64,000 nt of DNA from Phlegmacium glaucopus (taxonomy: Eukaryota > Basidiomycota > Agaricomycetes > Agaricales > Cortinariaceae). Position 1 is the stretch's first letter, and every line of letters begins with the position of its first letter. The DNA lies in assembly GCA_015039465.1 (NCBI GenBank), contig MU130157.1, positions 445,186 through 509,185 of the forward strand, given 5' to 3'. The notes beneath the pieces were generated by a model that saw nothing but the letters and a program-made list of their open reading frames with translations, made no database searches and was not told the DNA's origin. Positions 10,045-21,354 of the stretch are shown here, one piece after another. Both the position numbers and the translations under genes were made by a program.

Positions 10045-11132
10045 GTAAATTCAAATCGTTTTGTTGTTTTTCTTTTTTCTTTTTCGTCGCTATCTGTATT
10101 TTGTATGCGCAACTTCGAGAAGAAATTGAATATGAGACCCTGCGTGTGTAGGTATTTTTTGTCTATGGTTCCAAATTATTGGTTCAATGATGTGCTGTTA
10201 CCTCAGACGAAATCATTGTTGAGTTGAACATTTGGCAGAAAGGAAGCTAAGCGCGGCTGATGACTTGTGTAGACCACCCAGATGTACGAGTGTAATAAGA
10301 TGTGCGAATTCATTCAAGGGTGTTGAGAAATATAACAAGCATACTGACAGTATTGATATAAAGTAATTTTATCTCAAAAATGTCAATATACCTGCTGTTG
10401 AATTAGACTTACTATAATACACCTACCGAGAGATAAATAAGGGATAAAACGGACTCTGAGGTTACGCACAAGTAGGAAACTTTCCATCCATGGAATATCT
10501 TGTACTTTTGCAAGGAACCCCAGCATACCACTTCATGTATCGTTTAAGGTGCGTCCTCGAAGCCCCTTCTTCTACTCTAAACAATTGCGGCGTGTTTCAA
10601 AGAAAGAGAGGATAGCCTCGTCGTGCCACCCTTCTCTACTGCAAATATGCGATTCCTTCAAAACAGAGATCGCAACGATCGATAGTACTCCAGCTCGTTA
10701 TTGACTTTTCGCTGAGAGTAGGACTCGTGAGTCGTCTACTGGTGCCCACATCGGGGCTTGATCGCTTTTTTTTTGGCTCCTGTAGGCTCGCTCTCAGCGA
10801 AAAGATTCATCGCTATCGATGTTCTGGAGTTTCTTTGGGAGGAGAAGAAGTACACCCTGCGTCATACTACTATTTTTGGGTGTTTGTCACAAACAAAGGC
10901 GCACGATGGCGAAAATTTGAAAACGTCTACAGATATATATGAGAACAGCTGTAACCATTAGGAATGCATTTATCTACAGTTCTTAGGAGCCATATATATT
11001 TATTTACTTATGTACAGATGCCTATCATTCAAAAGGTTTGATTTCGTCACTTTTGTCACACTAAGTCATATGAGGTTTGCTAGGCGTGTGTGCAAGTATA
11101 TCATTATGAATCAAAAACAAAAAAAAACTAGT
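10045..11132. other. No gene recognised
   Basis: About 1.1 kb between the dioxygenase and the tRNA. Short open frames occur (for example 10727-10942), but none resembles a protein family or has convincing splice partners. Confidence 0.5.
11109..11127 (-). terminator. Pol III terminator of tRNA-Lys(CTT)
   Basis: On the minus strand a T-rich run, broken by one G, follows the tRNA 3' end by a few bases. Confidence 0.7.
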
Positions 11133-11230
11133 AGCCCACCGCGAGGGTCGAACTCGCAGCCTTCAGATTGTTGCCCATGCCCAACCGCACTGTAAGAGTC
11201 TGACGCTCTATCCGATTGAGCTAGGCGGGC
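11133..11230 (-). tRNA. tRNA-Lys (anticodon CTT) with intron
   Basis: Read on the minus strand, the acceptor stem GCCCGCC pairs with GGTGGGC. The D arm is TAGCTCAATCGGATAGAGC. The anticodon stem TCAGA/TCTGA encloses the loop CTCTTA...A, interrupted after position 37 by an intron of about 24 nt. The T arm is GCGAGTTCGACCCTCGC. CCA is not encoded. A T-run on the minus strand at 11109-11127 is the pol III terminator. The codon read is AAG. Confidence 0.93.
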
Positions 11231-11749
11231 GCGAATTTCCGTGTTTGATTGAGATACATGATTCGCGTGGTCGTTTCGTAATCCCATCATCACTGATCCC
11301 ACTCATTTGGTACTTGGCACTGCCAACAATGATTTCCTCTAGCAAATTGGCCGACCCAGATCGATCATATGTTTCTAAATCAGGCTGGGGTTCATTGTAG
11401 GCACGGTTTCTCGATAGACCGAAAAGATGGAAGAAAGCCGAGTCTTATGGCGGATGGAGGCGACCAGGGCTGCGAAGAATAAAGCCGGAGGCCAAAGTCC
11501 AAAGGTACTTAACTTAATATCTCCTCGTCAACATAAACTCACCGACCTCTATTCATCTCACCTCTGAAAAAGACACATTTGCGACTATACAGCAACTTAC
11601 TCGTAGACCCTATCTCGTCATCTGCAGCATCTCTCTCCAGTGTTGTTCATCTTCCCATATTCATGGGATCGAGGAAGTAGTGTTGATCAGGTGTCAAACA
11701 TCAGAAAGCGACATTTCAAACCTATCATAGATTCGTTATTGTTCGAATC
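11231..11749. other. No gene recognised
   Basis: No open frame with family resemblance and no clear repeat structure. Confidence 0.45.
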
Positions 11750-12725
11750 TATTGAATAGAGGTAAGCCGCTGTTGTCGAAAAGAAAACGAGTTAATAATT
11801 CACTTTTCGTCCACTAGATCCAATGCAACAACCCTGTCGTCGTCTGGCTAAGTGCTACGTCTACAAGCAGATTGGACCTTTTTCGTCGAATCCATAAGTT
11901 CATCAAGTATGGCATTGGGGTCACTCCTCCAACAGCGTCAACGAGCGATTCTCGTTGAATCTGTCGTTTGTGATTCTAGTTGCGACTGGGCGTTCAAATC
12001 TAACAGAGGTGAGTTTCTGTCAAAAACAGCAGCAAGCCAGTAGCTCACTTGCCGTCTACCAAGCCCGCCTCTTCATTCTTCAACAACCACGTCATCGTAT
12101 AGCCATGGTAACCACCTCTGAATTAGACCTCACTCGTCGAATCCATCGTAAAGAAACGAGTTGGTCCACATCTACATAGGCAGCACCCATCATAAAAGAG
12201 GAAAATTGGAAGGAAATAGCAGTAAATCTGTGATGTTCATTCTTAAAGGTCGACGTCTTACCTTCCATTTATTAGTTCGAGAGTATCGTCAACGATCATC
12301 CTCAATCGGTCCAATATAATGAGTAGAGGTGAGTTGTTGTCACACAAAGGAAAGCAAGGAAACCAGTGACTCACTTGCTTACAAGGTCCACTTCGTCCTT
12401 AAACGACCGCGTCATAGTCTAGCCACTACACCGACCACTGCATTGGATTTCATTCGCCGAATGTATGGGTGTTACACTTACCGCCGATTAATCATCTACC
12501 AAAGAAACGAGTTCAATCGGCGTTTACACAATTGAAACCATTTACGGCGCTCACCATAAAGAGGAAGGGTAGAACTTGCAAATGGGGAAATAAATAGCGG
12601 TTAAGTCTGTACCACGTTCAATACAAAAGTCAAGACTTGACGTGAGTTCGACGCCTTGCCTTTCGTTTATCAGTTCGGGAGCACCGTCAACGATCGTCTT
12701 GGATCGGCCGTTGAGGTTATTGCAG
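11750..12725. repeat. Diverged tandem repeats, unit about 300-380 bp
   Basis: Similar blocks recur in the same order. The block starting with GAGGTGAGTT near 12007 and 12328 has an older version near 11760. The block with CGTCAACGATC appears near 12285 and 12687. The block with CATAAAGAGG-like sequence appears near 12193 and 12552. Open frames here (11852-12179, 12329-12535, 12656-13018) are not conserved between units, so I do not call genes. The units may derive from an old duplicated gene or element. Confidence 0.5.
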
Positions 12726-13297
12726 ATGACGAAGGAAAACAAGTAGGAGAGGACGAAGGCAGGATAGACCAGTCGCCCGCTGATCGCCCACTGGTCGTGG
12801 GCGAAAAGCCAGTTGGTGCCCGTCATTATGGGTCTAGGGCGTCAGTTAGGTTGGTAAGGCGCAGCGGACAGGTTCAAATGGGGATTTGGGTACGCCAAGT
12901 GAGTAGTATTGGTACTCTGAATGCCTCTTTCTTACTCATATTTAGCCATCTCGTTCGGTTACAGCTCTGTCATATGGACCAATTTCGACGCTCGTGTGTC
13001 AAAGGTCCCCTCGTGTAATTGGAATCGTTGAAGTGTTGAGTTCTGAATCATGGCCAGAGGTCAATAGTAAGTAACCAATCCTTTGTTTTGCTTGGACTTC
13101 TCATCTCGATTCAATGCTAGTCATTTGCCTTTCATTTCGAATGGACTCGATATTCCAATCACGTCCTGAATTACGATCTCGCCGTTTCACGCAGTGATAA
13201 CCTGATGGATGAAGGAATCAGCACAAAGACAAGGGATAATCGCAAAGTGGAACTTTAGGAAGTCACTGCAACTAAGAGACCGGATCGTTACAGAGCA
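12726..13297. other. No gene recognised
   Basis: The frame 12656-13018 runs into this stretch but resembles nothing I know, and it overlaps an equally long frame on the other strand (12551-12826). Confidence 0.4.
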
Positions 13298-13765
13298 TCA
13301 CATTCTGCGCCACACAAGAAACTTTTCGTACTGATCTACAGTAAATTGGGCATTGACTTGCCCATCCTGCAAATGCCCTGCCCTCCCATCCATCCTCAAA
13401 TACACATTTGAGAATGCCGCCGATCTAAATGACACTGCCCCGTCGTCATGTCTGTCCATATAAAACTTTTCCCATTCTTCAGCACCTCGACAGCAGTTAA
13501 CTACACCTCCACCGTGTGCTTGAGCCGAGGTTACATTTCGACCGTCCAAACGAACGAAAATACCGGGGAAAGCATTAGACTCAAGAGAGTATGTATGGTC
13601 CCCATTGAAGTGCAATTTAAAGGTTTCCCATGAACCAGCAAGGTTCCGTCCAGTGAGGGAGGCTCCAATGCTACCATATACATCATCTACATCACTTCCA
13701 TCTAAGCGCAAAAACATATTGCGGAAAGTATAGGATTGGATGATGATGAGCTCAGGTTGAGACAT
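13298..13765 (-). CDS. Beta-trefoil-like protein with three internal repeats
   Basis: A single exon encodes about 155 residues from the ATG at 13765 (MSQPELIIIQSY). An in-frame ATG at 13822 would add 19 residues. Three repeats of 45-50 residues are visible, each with the core FRNMFLRLDG, FPGIFVRLDG or FSNVYLRMDG, and each repeat ends in a W/Y-E-K/T-F motif. This threefold symmetry fits a beta-trefoil of the fascin/ricin-lectin type. Ligand and function cannot be read from the sequence. There is no signal peptide, so it is probably cytoplasmic. A TATATATA run on the minus strand lies near 13901-13910. Confidence 0.7.
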   Translation of the reverse strand: MSQPELIIIQSYTFRNMFLRLDGSDVDDVYGSIGASLTGRNLAGSWETFKLHFNGDHTYSLESNAFPGIFVRLDGRNVTSAQAHGGGVVNCCRGAEEWEKFYMDRHDDGAVSFRSAAFSNVYLRMDGRAGHLQDGQVNAQFTVDQYEKFLVWRRM

Positions 13766-13822
13766 GATATCTTTCAGTAATACTGTGGGGATCTGTGGAA
13801 ATGCGAAGTGTGAGTCGGACAT

Positions 13823-15249
13823 GCTGAGGCTAGTGCAAGATCCACGTACTTGTTGAACGATGCTTGCAGTTTCGATGCAGGAAGTAAAGGCGGACGTACA
13901 AGTATATATAGATTCTTGAGTCTATATGTTTGGCTACTTCTAATCAGTGATATAACCATATGCACAATTTGGTAGACTGTAGTCCCCGGAATGGTTGAAC
14001 CCTTTCGCACCTTTCACGTTCACGGTGACTCACCTAACTTCGATGTCACCAGAATTTGACCGGCCTTTACTATCATTTCTATCAGCACGTAAATGGTAAA
14101 TCCTTCGCACTCAGTGACATCTGACCAGCTATCTGACCAGGATGTTTTGATTTGGAAGTTTATTAATAGATAAAGCTCCCTTACCTATGTTATTTATAGG
14201 TTCGGAGAGCCTTTGCTCCGATCCGGGAAGGCAAAGAGTTCCGGTCTATGGCCTGTTGAAGGTTATGTTATTGAGGGGAGAACTGCCAGTGATCCGAGAG
14301 ATCAGAGGTAGTTAGCTGTATATTAAGGGTAGTACTAGATTTTTCGACTGAAACAAAGGCTCTGATGCATGAGAAAAACAATCTAAGATGAGCTGTGTGG
14401 GCGGGAGGGTGACCGAGGGTTCCAAGCAGCATAAGATTCTAAGATTGGATGAGATAGGTCTAGAACAGACACCTGCTGCGAAAAGGGGTGGGAGAAAAGA
14501 AGAATAGAGCTGCACTGATAGATGAGCAGGTAAGTCTAACACGAGGTTGAGGATTGTGGCAGAGAAGACTGTCACGTCACAACCCAAATCTTCGCGTAGA
14601 CAACATTCTATGTTCATACTCCTTCCAGCTCCTTCCTCACGTTCGCTTAGAATAAAAAATTCGAGATTCTGACTCTCGACAGGAGCCAAGACAGAGCATC
14701 AGCAAAATCAATACAGTCACATCGCCAAAATTACAGTATCCATGTCACGCTCGCTAGCAAATGCTAGTTCGCTATTTCACACTGTATTAGAGCACTACTG
14801 TCACGCATTATGAATCCCGGGCCCTGGGGTGCTGCGATTTTTCATTCATCGTATGAGATGCGAATATCCTTAATAATTTCTCCTCGTCAATGTGACCCTA
14901 CCCATGTACTTCCTGCATCCATCACGCTCAATGTCCCACGTCACTGGGCATATCTATTGCTGGCTCAACGATTTCCTCTGGCTCTCCACCTTTCTCAACT
15001 GATGCACCTTTCCGGCGAGAACAGAAGCAAAAGCGCAACCAAGGCATCAAGCACCAGGATTCACACCCTATTCCCTCTCTAGCCGTGGTCGTCCTACCTG
15101 CGCTGCCTTTGCTGATGGTCAAGTTCAACCCTCACAGCCTCTACAGCCACTTTCCGAGGAACGATAGAACCAGATAGCCATCAATTCAGGCATTCTCCAG
15201 CCTGGTTCTCGCCTGCAGCCAATATTATACTCGGGGGCTCGGGGGATCT
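13823..15249. other. No gene recognised
   Basis: About 1.4 kb with short overlapping frames on both strands (for example 14312-14689 minus, 14810-15082 plus) and no recognisable domain. The right part may be the decayed 5' portion of the helicase relic that follows. Confidence 0.4.
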
Positions 15250-16320
15250 AGCCGTTGTTGTTCCGACCGGGATGGGAAATCTATAGTCTGGGACAGGGGA
15301 CCGGACCGTCTCGCTGGCTCTCGTGCTGTTTACAACATTGGGAGACCAGGGCAATGAGAGTTCAACCGGTCAAGTGGAGACGTTTTAAAACCTTTGGACA
15401 TAAAAATACTTCTCTTGAGAACCAGAATTCTTTCAAAGCGTGGCTCAGGGAGGTTTCCGCGTTATTTTTGCCAATATGTCCTGAAATGCTTGAAACTCCG
15501 TCTCTTGCAAGGGTTCTATCATCGAAGATTTTTGGGTCTGGGCTCTCTGGCCTCTATCTCGATGAAGTGCGCTGCGTACAGTAACAGAATCCTTGGCGAC
15601 TTGCTTTTCACACGACTTCAAAAGATCTGTCAAATTATTGGCGAAGACCTTCCTCTTGTGCCCATCTCTGCGACTCTTCCGGAGCGATATCAAGGCACAT
15701 GTACATGGAAAACGACGCCACTACTTTTTCGGATCTCGCTTTCACACTGCGTCTTGGAACGACATTGATGAAACCAATAATTTATTCCGATGACATAGGG
15801 CTGCTCACAACCATGTATTGGTGGTACTATAGCCGACTGGCTTCGATAAATCTGCCCGTGAACTTGTTGGACATCCTACATGCAGGACTTTCGGACGTTC
15901 ATCAAAAGATATTTATCAATGCTTTTAAGGCCGGCCGTACGAGAATTCTTCTCGGCACAGGGAAAATTAGGCGTTGACTTTCCGAAAGTTTGCTGGGTTA
16001 CTCAGTATCGATGCCGTGGGTTAACTCTTGTTCAATGGGAACAAAGGCGGGGTCGCGGCGGGCAGAAGACTTGGTGATATCTCGACTGCGATCATTATGG
16101 TCGAAAAGTCTGTGGCCTTTGGAGGCTATCTTACTGTCAATAATCCTGGATTCGAAGACCCGCGCTTCTGGATTTAATCTATTTAACGACACCTCCGTTT
16201 CTTCTCACCTGCTGTGACCCGGTTAGCTTGAAAATCCATCACGAGTTCCCCACGATGTCATGGATGCGGGATGTGGGAACTGTCAACCGACTTTTTTTTT
16301 TGCCTTGAAAAGAGCATCGA
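15250..16320 (+). pseudogene. Relic of a RecQ-like DEAD/DEAH-type DNA helicase
   Basis: Pieces of one protein appear in order but in different frames, with stops between them. Near 15480-15580: PEMLETPSLARVLSSKIFG followed by a DEVR box (Walker B position). Near 15640-15690: GEDLPLVPISATLPERYQG (the SAT motif). Near 15700-15960: the linker and HAGLSDVHQKIFINAFKAG. Near 15990-16060: QYRCRGLTLVQWEQRRGRGG, the arginine-rich motif VI region. Near 16240-16280: a Cys-containing zinc-binding remnant (HEFPNDV-like, then CGNC). This order matches RecQ-type helicases that are common, often as transposon cargo, in Agaricomycetes. Frameshifts and stops make it non-functional. Confidence 0.8.
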
Positions 16321-16708
16321 TCCGTCTTCTATAACACGCTTCCGGAATCATCTAGTGCACAACCGATTCCCCACCTACTCGATACTGACAAAAAAAAAGA
16401 TATATACTGCTCTAATCAGATGGCGAGATATACCCATGGCGCGCAGGTGGTTGAATGGAGAAATGGCCGTGCTATGGTCCATCCGAATTGGGACAGTTAA
16501 GAGAGAGGCTGGCCCAAGACTCCTCGTTCGGCAAGAAATGCAGGTATCATATTGGACAAAAGTAGGCATCACTCCTTATTTTAGTTTTTACAACTTCATT
16601 TATCAACGAGCTGAAAGAAGTTCGCGCAACAATTACAGAGAAACTTATGTCAAAAAAAATACTACTCCGGAATACGCAAGCAATACGGCGCCGCGGCTGT
16701 GGTTCAGT

Positions 16709-16810
16709 AGCCCACTGTGAGGGTCAAAACTTGCAATCTTCAGAATCGTCCAGATGGTCGTTTTAAAAGAGATGCGGCATAAGAGCCTGACGCGAGTGAG
16801 CTAGGCGGGC
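16709..16810 (-). pseudogene. tRNA-Lys(CTT) pseudogene
   Basis: The acceptor stem (GCCCGCC with GTGGGC), the anticodon region CTCTTA and the T-arm region are recognisable relative to the gene at 11133-11230. About 12 bases of the D arm are missing and the anticodon and T stems carry mismatches. The intron position is kept. A functional tRNA cannot form. Confidence 0.85.
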
Positions 16811-17842
16811 TCTGTTTTCGTAAGTATTAGTAGAACTCCAAAACGGTTAAAGGGGAACCCCACCTCGACTAAAGTGTTCTCACCAAGGAGTAAACCCAGT
16901 ACTTCTATATTCGAGGTCAACAAAGCGAGAATGGCACGTTCATGCTTGTCCAGCTTATTTTGGATTTTTACTGAGTTGTTTTCCGCCTCTGGCGAGCCTT
17001 AAGTGGACCATGAAGTAGTCAGTAAGTCGATGGTTAATTGAAGAAGAATAGGGAGATGCGTTACAAGGCACTGGCATGAGACGTTCAAGTTCTTGACATC
17101 GCCCCTTCCATTTATTTACTGTCAGCCATATTAACATCATCAACGCTCAACCTGAAGCTATTGCGAAACGGAAACCACTGACGCTCAACTTGAAATTTCA
17201 CATAGTCTTGCCGCCTCCCAATTCTTTCATTCATCACTAGAAGATGCAGAAACAAAAACGGTCAGCCTCTGAATCATAGTGCACACAGGCCTAGACACTC
17301 ACACAGCGCTTCCGACTTTAATAATTTTTTGAAGTACGTATTGTCTTCCTTGGAAAAGGAGGTGTACATTATTATTCTGCCAGTGGGCGACCACAGACCC
17401 ACAGGTTTAAATAATCCTCCAGCCGGAGGATCAGATCGTCGGTCAAATCGTCGGTGACTATCAACTTAGTACTCAGTTATGCCACTCAAGCTTTCTGTCG
17501 AACGTACATATGCTTCTATTACATCTATCCATGCAAAATATATGGTGGAGACATAGTAGAACTGGCGAGAACTCCCGGAGTGAGGTATGTAAGCAATTTT
17601 TTCGAGGAACATAGCAAGTGCCCATTTGGGATCGATATAAATTGCAAGCTTTACTCTTATTTTATGCTATTATTGAAGAAATACCAAAATTGGATTTTCC
17701 TGATGAGTTATTTTGACAGGTGCAAGTAAAAGATGATAATGTCATGAGTGATGAATGGAGGTATAAGTATACTATAACAAAATAAGATGGCCAAAGTCCA
17801 AGAAAAAGAATGCAGTACAGGACACAAAGCAAGGAACAAAAA
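16811..17842. other. No gene recognised
   Basis: About 1 kb of AT-rich sequence with short frames only (16955-17143 minus, 17454-17729 plus), none resembling a known protein. Confidence 0.45.
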
Positions 17843-19366
17843 CTAAACCCGCCCGAGAGCGGATATCCGACGTCTAATACGTTTGATTATTTTCTCCTCG
17901 TAATCTGGAGACTGGGCGCTCGGGTTACTGGGATCGAAATCTGACATGGCCGTCACTAAGGGTCGTGAAGGTCCTTCAATAACCGAGTCGATGGTGGGCT
18001 GTACGCTAAGCCTGACCCGGCTGGTTTTGGTAGTGTCACTTCCGTTCGTGAGACGCGATGTAAATGTCTCAGGGATGCCGGAAAAAAGGGTACTGATCCT
18101 GTGACGGGAGGACGACTTGTGTATAGTTTTGCATGGTGTGGTTGATGGAGGTGTGTTCAATCTGAATCTGGTTTGTGGAGGCAGCGTTATTGTTGGACTA
18201 GGATGAGAATTGGACTCGAAGTTTGCCAGGAGATCCATGACATAGCCTGGCATTGTGATGTGAAGTCCTCCCAATATCTCCTCCTTTGAGCGAGGCGGAT
18301 CGCGCCAGATAAGGATCGTTCCGTCTGTCTCGTCTTGATCAGAGCTGATGGGAAGGGCGATGTACGGGAGTATTTCATTTTCTTCAGCAACAGTTTCAAG
18401 ATTTGAGGAATCACTGGTGATGCTCGGTGTCGAGGCCATATTCTCTACCGACGAGGAAGATGTGGATAGACCCTTCGGGGATGGAGTGGTAAGTGGAGGG
18501 AAGTAACGTCTTCGCTGTGGAGATTTCAAGACAAGCGGTATGATATGATTCTTGTTATGTATTCGTGGGAACTCTATGCGAGAGTCGTCGGGGTGTTCAT
18601 CCCGTGGTCTTGGTGGTAAGGGTATACGTCGACGAGTGCGTGATCGAATAGGTGTTCGACGCGATGATTCAAAGAATTTGACAAGGTTCGTATTTGACTT
18701 TGAATTAGAAGGTTCCAAAGTAAGAGCTTGACCAATATTCGTTGACGACGAGAGCCTAGCCAACTCCGCACGGAGTACCTTCGACAGTTGATCAAGGGCA
18801 AGATGCCGCCTCTCCTCCATCCATCGTTGTCGTTGCATTGATTTGTATATTGAAGGCTCTGCTGACCGGTTTGCTAGCAGCGGCCGTAGTCTGTCTACAG
18901 CGTCTCTAGCATCTACTGCAAGGGCATTGAGAATAGAAGTTGATTTCTGTAAGGCTTCAAGATGAAGCTCGTGTGGTAGTTGTTGACTTTCGCAGTGTTG
19001 AAACGATTTTGCCAAAGCCTGTTCTGACATCGAATACCGCGCCAATCGACGGAGGCGCGCGTGTTCTTCCTTGCCTCGAGCATATTGGGAGGCGTTAATA
19101 GCAGTGGGAAAAGATGCAAGTTGTATGCTTGTTGTGTTAGAATTGACTTCGATGCTGAAGATATGTATTAGAAACAATAAAGGGGGAATATGAACGCGTT
19201 ACAAGTTATACATCGTTACTGGTTGGAATTGGGGGGGTTGAGGAGGTGTTGCTGATAAGTTGGTTCGCTCCTGTCAAACAAACAAAAAAGTATCAACACG
19301 ATAGAACACTAGTGAAATGGGGCTTTATACCTGGAGGACATGAGTATGGGATCGTTTCCCGTTCAT
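17843..19366 (-). CDS. Unknown protein, largely disordered, Ser/Thr/Arg-rich
   Basis: Three exons (19331-19366, 19212-19270, 17843-19154) join in frame to 468 residues starting MNGKRSHTHVLQ. The first 150 residues after the Pro/Gln-rich start look helical (RLRRLARYSMSEQALAKSF and following). After that the protein is rich in Ser, Thr, Pro and Arg, with basic clusters such as TRRRIPLPPRPRDE. A short ordered-looking stretch (GGLHITMPGYVMDLLANFES) lies around residues 320-345. The C-terminus is basic. I recognise no domain. The start was chosen because it gives a continuous frame across both introns; a nearer ATG (MSSR) runs into a stop. Confidence 0.75.
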
Positions 19367-20334
19367 CTAGCTCGAGAAAACATTGAACAACTCGCATCGA
19401 CCAACGGAGTATTGAAATCCGCTGGTCCGGTTAGGATGTATGAGGGTATTAAATCGACCTTGTTGTTGCGAAATGGTGGTGGTAAGGAAAGGAGACTAAT
19501 TAATGGACTGTCACAGCGGCAGAGTCCAACGTTCATTTGTGGTCCGGCAATCAGTTGTTTGCTTTAGAGGTCGTTGCACGCTTGCTAGCCTTAACAAAGC
19601 GTGGGACATTTTTCCAAATCTGACTTGTCTGGGGCCCGCTTGGTCCTCCCGTAAGCAGCCTCATAACTATTAGGGCCCGCTTCACTGTCGCTGCGGTTGT
19701 TACTGCCTCCGACATGCATTAAAGCGGCGGCTAATCAAAGCGTCATGACATAAATCTAGGAGCCTATCTATTGGCGAGCCAATGAGAGCCTCCTTTCTCC
19801 CGAGTCCCATCGAGATCTGTTGTTAGCTGTGGGTGGAGGTCAAACTACTACCAGCACTGCTGTTAACAATGGCTTGCCACTCCCAATTAGGATGGGTTCT
19901 TTTTTTTTTTTCACCAAGCAGTATCAAACAGACGCGAGGCTGATCGCAATTTACGACTAGGATGGCCCCGTAGCTTTTTGACTGGGTCAATCCAACGTAT
20001 TATCGTTAACTGGCAAATTAGTTCAATGGTGAATATGGTAATCAAAGAGGCCACGATGCGGGGCTGGAAATAAAGAACGCTTGAACATTCAACACAAATT
20101 GTGGGAAAAACTTAGAGTGGCCCCATGGTCGCCCAACCTACGAAAATCCTGTTCGATCGCTTGTTTATCAGGCCAAAAGAGGAAGGACCCGTTTACTATA
20201 TCCTAAAAATTCGTGTACGCATTGTCCTCAAGCCATAGGATATAAAGCTCCACGACTTTGAACGCATTTCCCTCATTGTCAACTTGAATTGACGAACCAC
20301 CCTTGACTTGAACTGAACCATTTTTCATTCTATC
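19367..20334. other. Shared upstream region of two divergent genes
   Basis: The unknown gene on the minus strand starts at 19366 and the zinc-finger gene on the plus strand at 20335, so both promoters lie here. GGGCCCGCTT occurs twice (near 19630 and 19673). No open frame of note. Confidence 0.5.
20241..20250 (+). promoter_or_regulatory. TATA box of the zinc-finger gene
   Basis: TATAAAGCTC preceded by GGA lies about 95 bases before the ATG at 20335. Confidence 0.5.
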
Positions 20335-21354
20335 ATGACATCTTCTGCGACAACGTCTGACTACCCATTCTTTAGTTTCCCTCTATGGGCCGACCCATCC
20401 ATCCCTGACATAGTGTTCTCCGACGAGGATTTGTTGATTGGGGATTTCCTCAATCCCATGCCAAGCGCGTTCGAACCACATCGTTTTCCCGAGTTTGACT
20501 CGGTTGGCAACACCCCCAATCATGATTCCTCCCTTGGCCTCAACGTCTTCATAGACAGAAGTTCTACTACTCCGGTGCCTTTCGATCCCACAGTCTGGGT
20601 TCACGGATCATCAGGGCTGCCTGGTTTCTTTCCCCCCCCAGGACCCGACCTTATACCTGATGTCACAAAAAATTTCGACAGTGAAATTCCCGTTGCGGAT
20701 ACCCATTCTGCCGCTTTCTTGTACGAACCGGAGGAGGAATTGGAAGCAGAAGGCCAGGAGACTTTCAATTCCGCTTGGGCAGCCGATGATCTGGTGCCTT
20801 TTTCTACTGTGCTCGCTCCCATCTGCAACACACTCCTTGCAGCTCCAGTTGTCGCTTCCCCCGTTAGCTCGCCTCCCTCTTCAGTCACGGACTGCTCGGA
20901 TAGCGACAGGTCCACTTCCCCCCCGCCAGAAGCAATCCAAACTAGGAAGCGGAAGTTTCAAGACATCGATAGTGATGATGAAGACTTCAATGTCACCTCA
21001 ATGAAACGGCAAAAGGAGCAATCGAGCTCGCAGTGGGAACGGCAAAGAGACAACGGGGAGTGGCTACCCTACTCTGTTCGAATAGTCAACGGCAAGAAGC
21101 TGTATCGTTGCGATCTCTGTCCTGAAAAAAATCCGCAAATTTGCAAACGACCAGGCGATATGAAAAGGCACCAGTGTTCTTTGCAACATGCGCCGAAGTC
21201 CCACCGTTGCTCTGGTTGCTCCAACAACTATACCCGGGAAGATGCCCTCAAACGACATCGTCCGAAATGCTCGAAGAATCCCCTTAAACGACAACGTTTG
21301 AAATGCTCGAAAAATCCCCTTAAACGACATCGTTTGAAACGCCCGAAAATCTAG
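20335..21354 (+). CDS. Zinc-finger protein with acidic N-terminus and repeated basic tail
   Basis: A single exon of 339 residues. The N-terminal 190 residues are acidic and rich in Pro, Ser and aromatic residues, like an activation domain. A basic stretch (TRKRKFQD near 205, MKRQK near 225) can serve as a nuclear signal. Near residues 258-315 there are two C2H2-type fingers: CDLCPEKNPQICKRPGDMKRH with a second His, then CSGCSNNYTREDALKRH ending in a Cys. The tail then repeats a 12-residue basic unit (CSKNPLKRHRLK-like) two to three times, encoded by 36-nt near-identical repeats. This fits a sequence-specific DNA-binding regulator. Targets are unknown. Confidence 0.8.
   Translation: MTSSATTSDYPFFSFPLWADPSIPDIVFSDEDLLIGDFLNPMPSAFEPHRFPEFDSVGNTPNHDSSLGLNVFIDRSSTTPVPFDPTVWVHGSSGLPGFFPPPGPDLIPDVTKNFDSEIPVADTHSAAFLYEPEEELEAEGQETFNSAWAADDLVPFSTVLAPICNTLLAAPVVASPVSSPPSSVTDCSDSDRSTSPPPEAIQTRKRKFQDIDSDDEDFNVTSMKRQKEQSSSQWERQRDNGEWLPYSVRIVNGKKLYRCDLCPEKNPQICKRPGDMKRHQCSLQHAPKSHRCSGCSNNYTREDALKRHRPKCSKNPLKRQRLKCSKNPLKRHRLKRPKI

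Noticed and set aside
16271..16720. 149-residue frame after the helicase relic.
   Set aside because: Only its first part overlaps the helicase zinc remnant, in another frame; the rest runs into the tRNA pseudogene and has no family resemblance.
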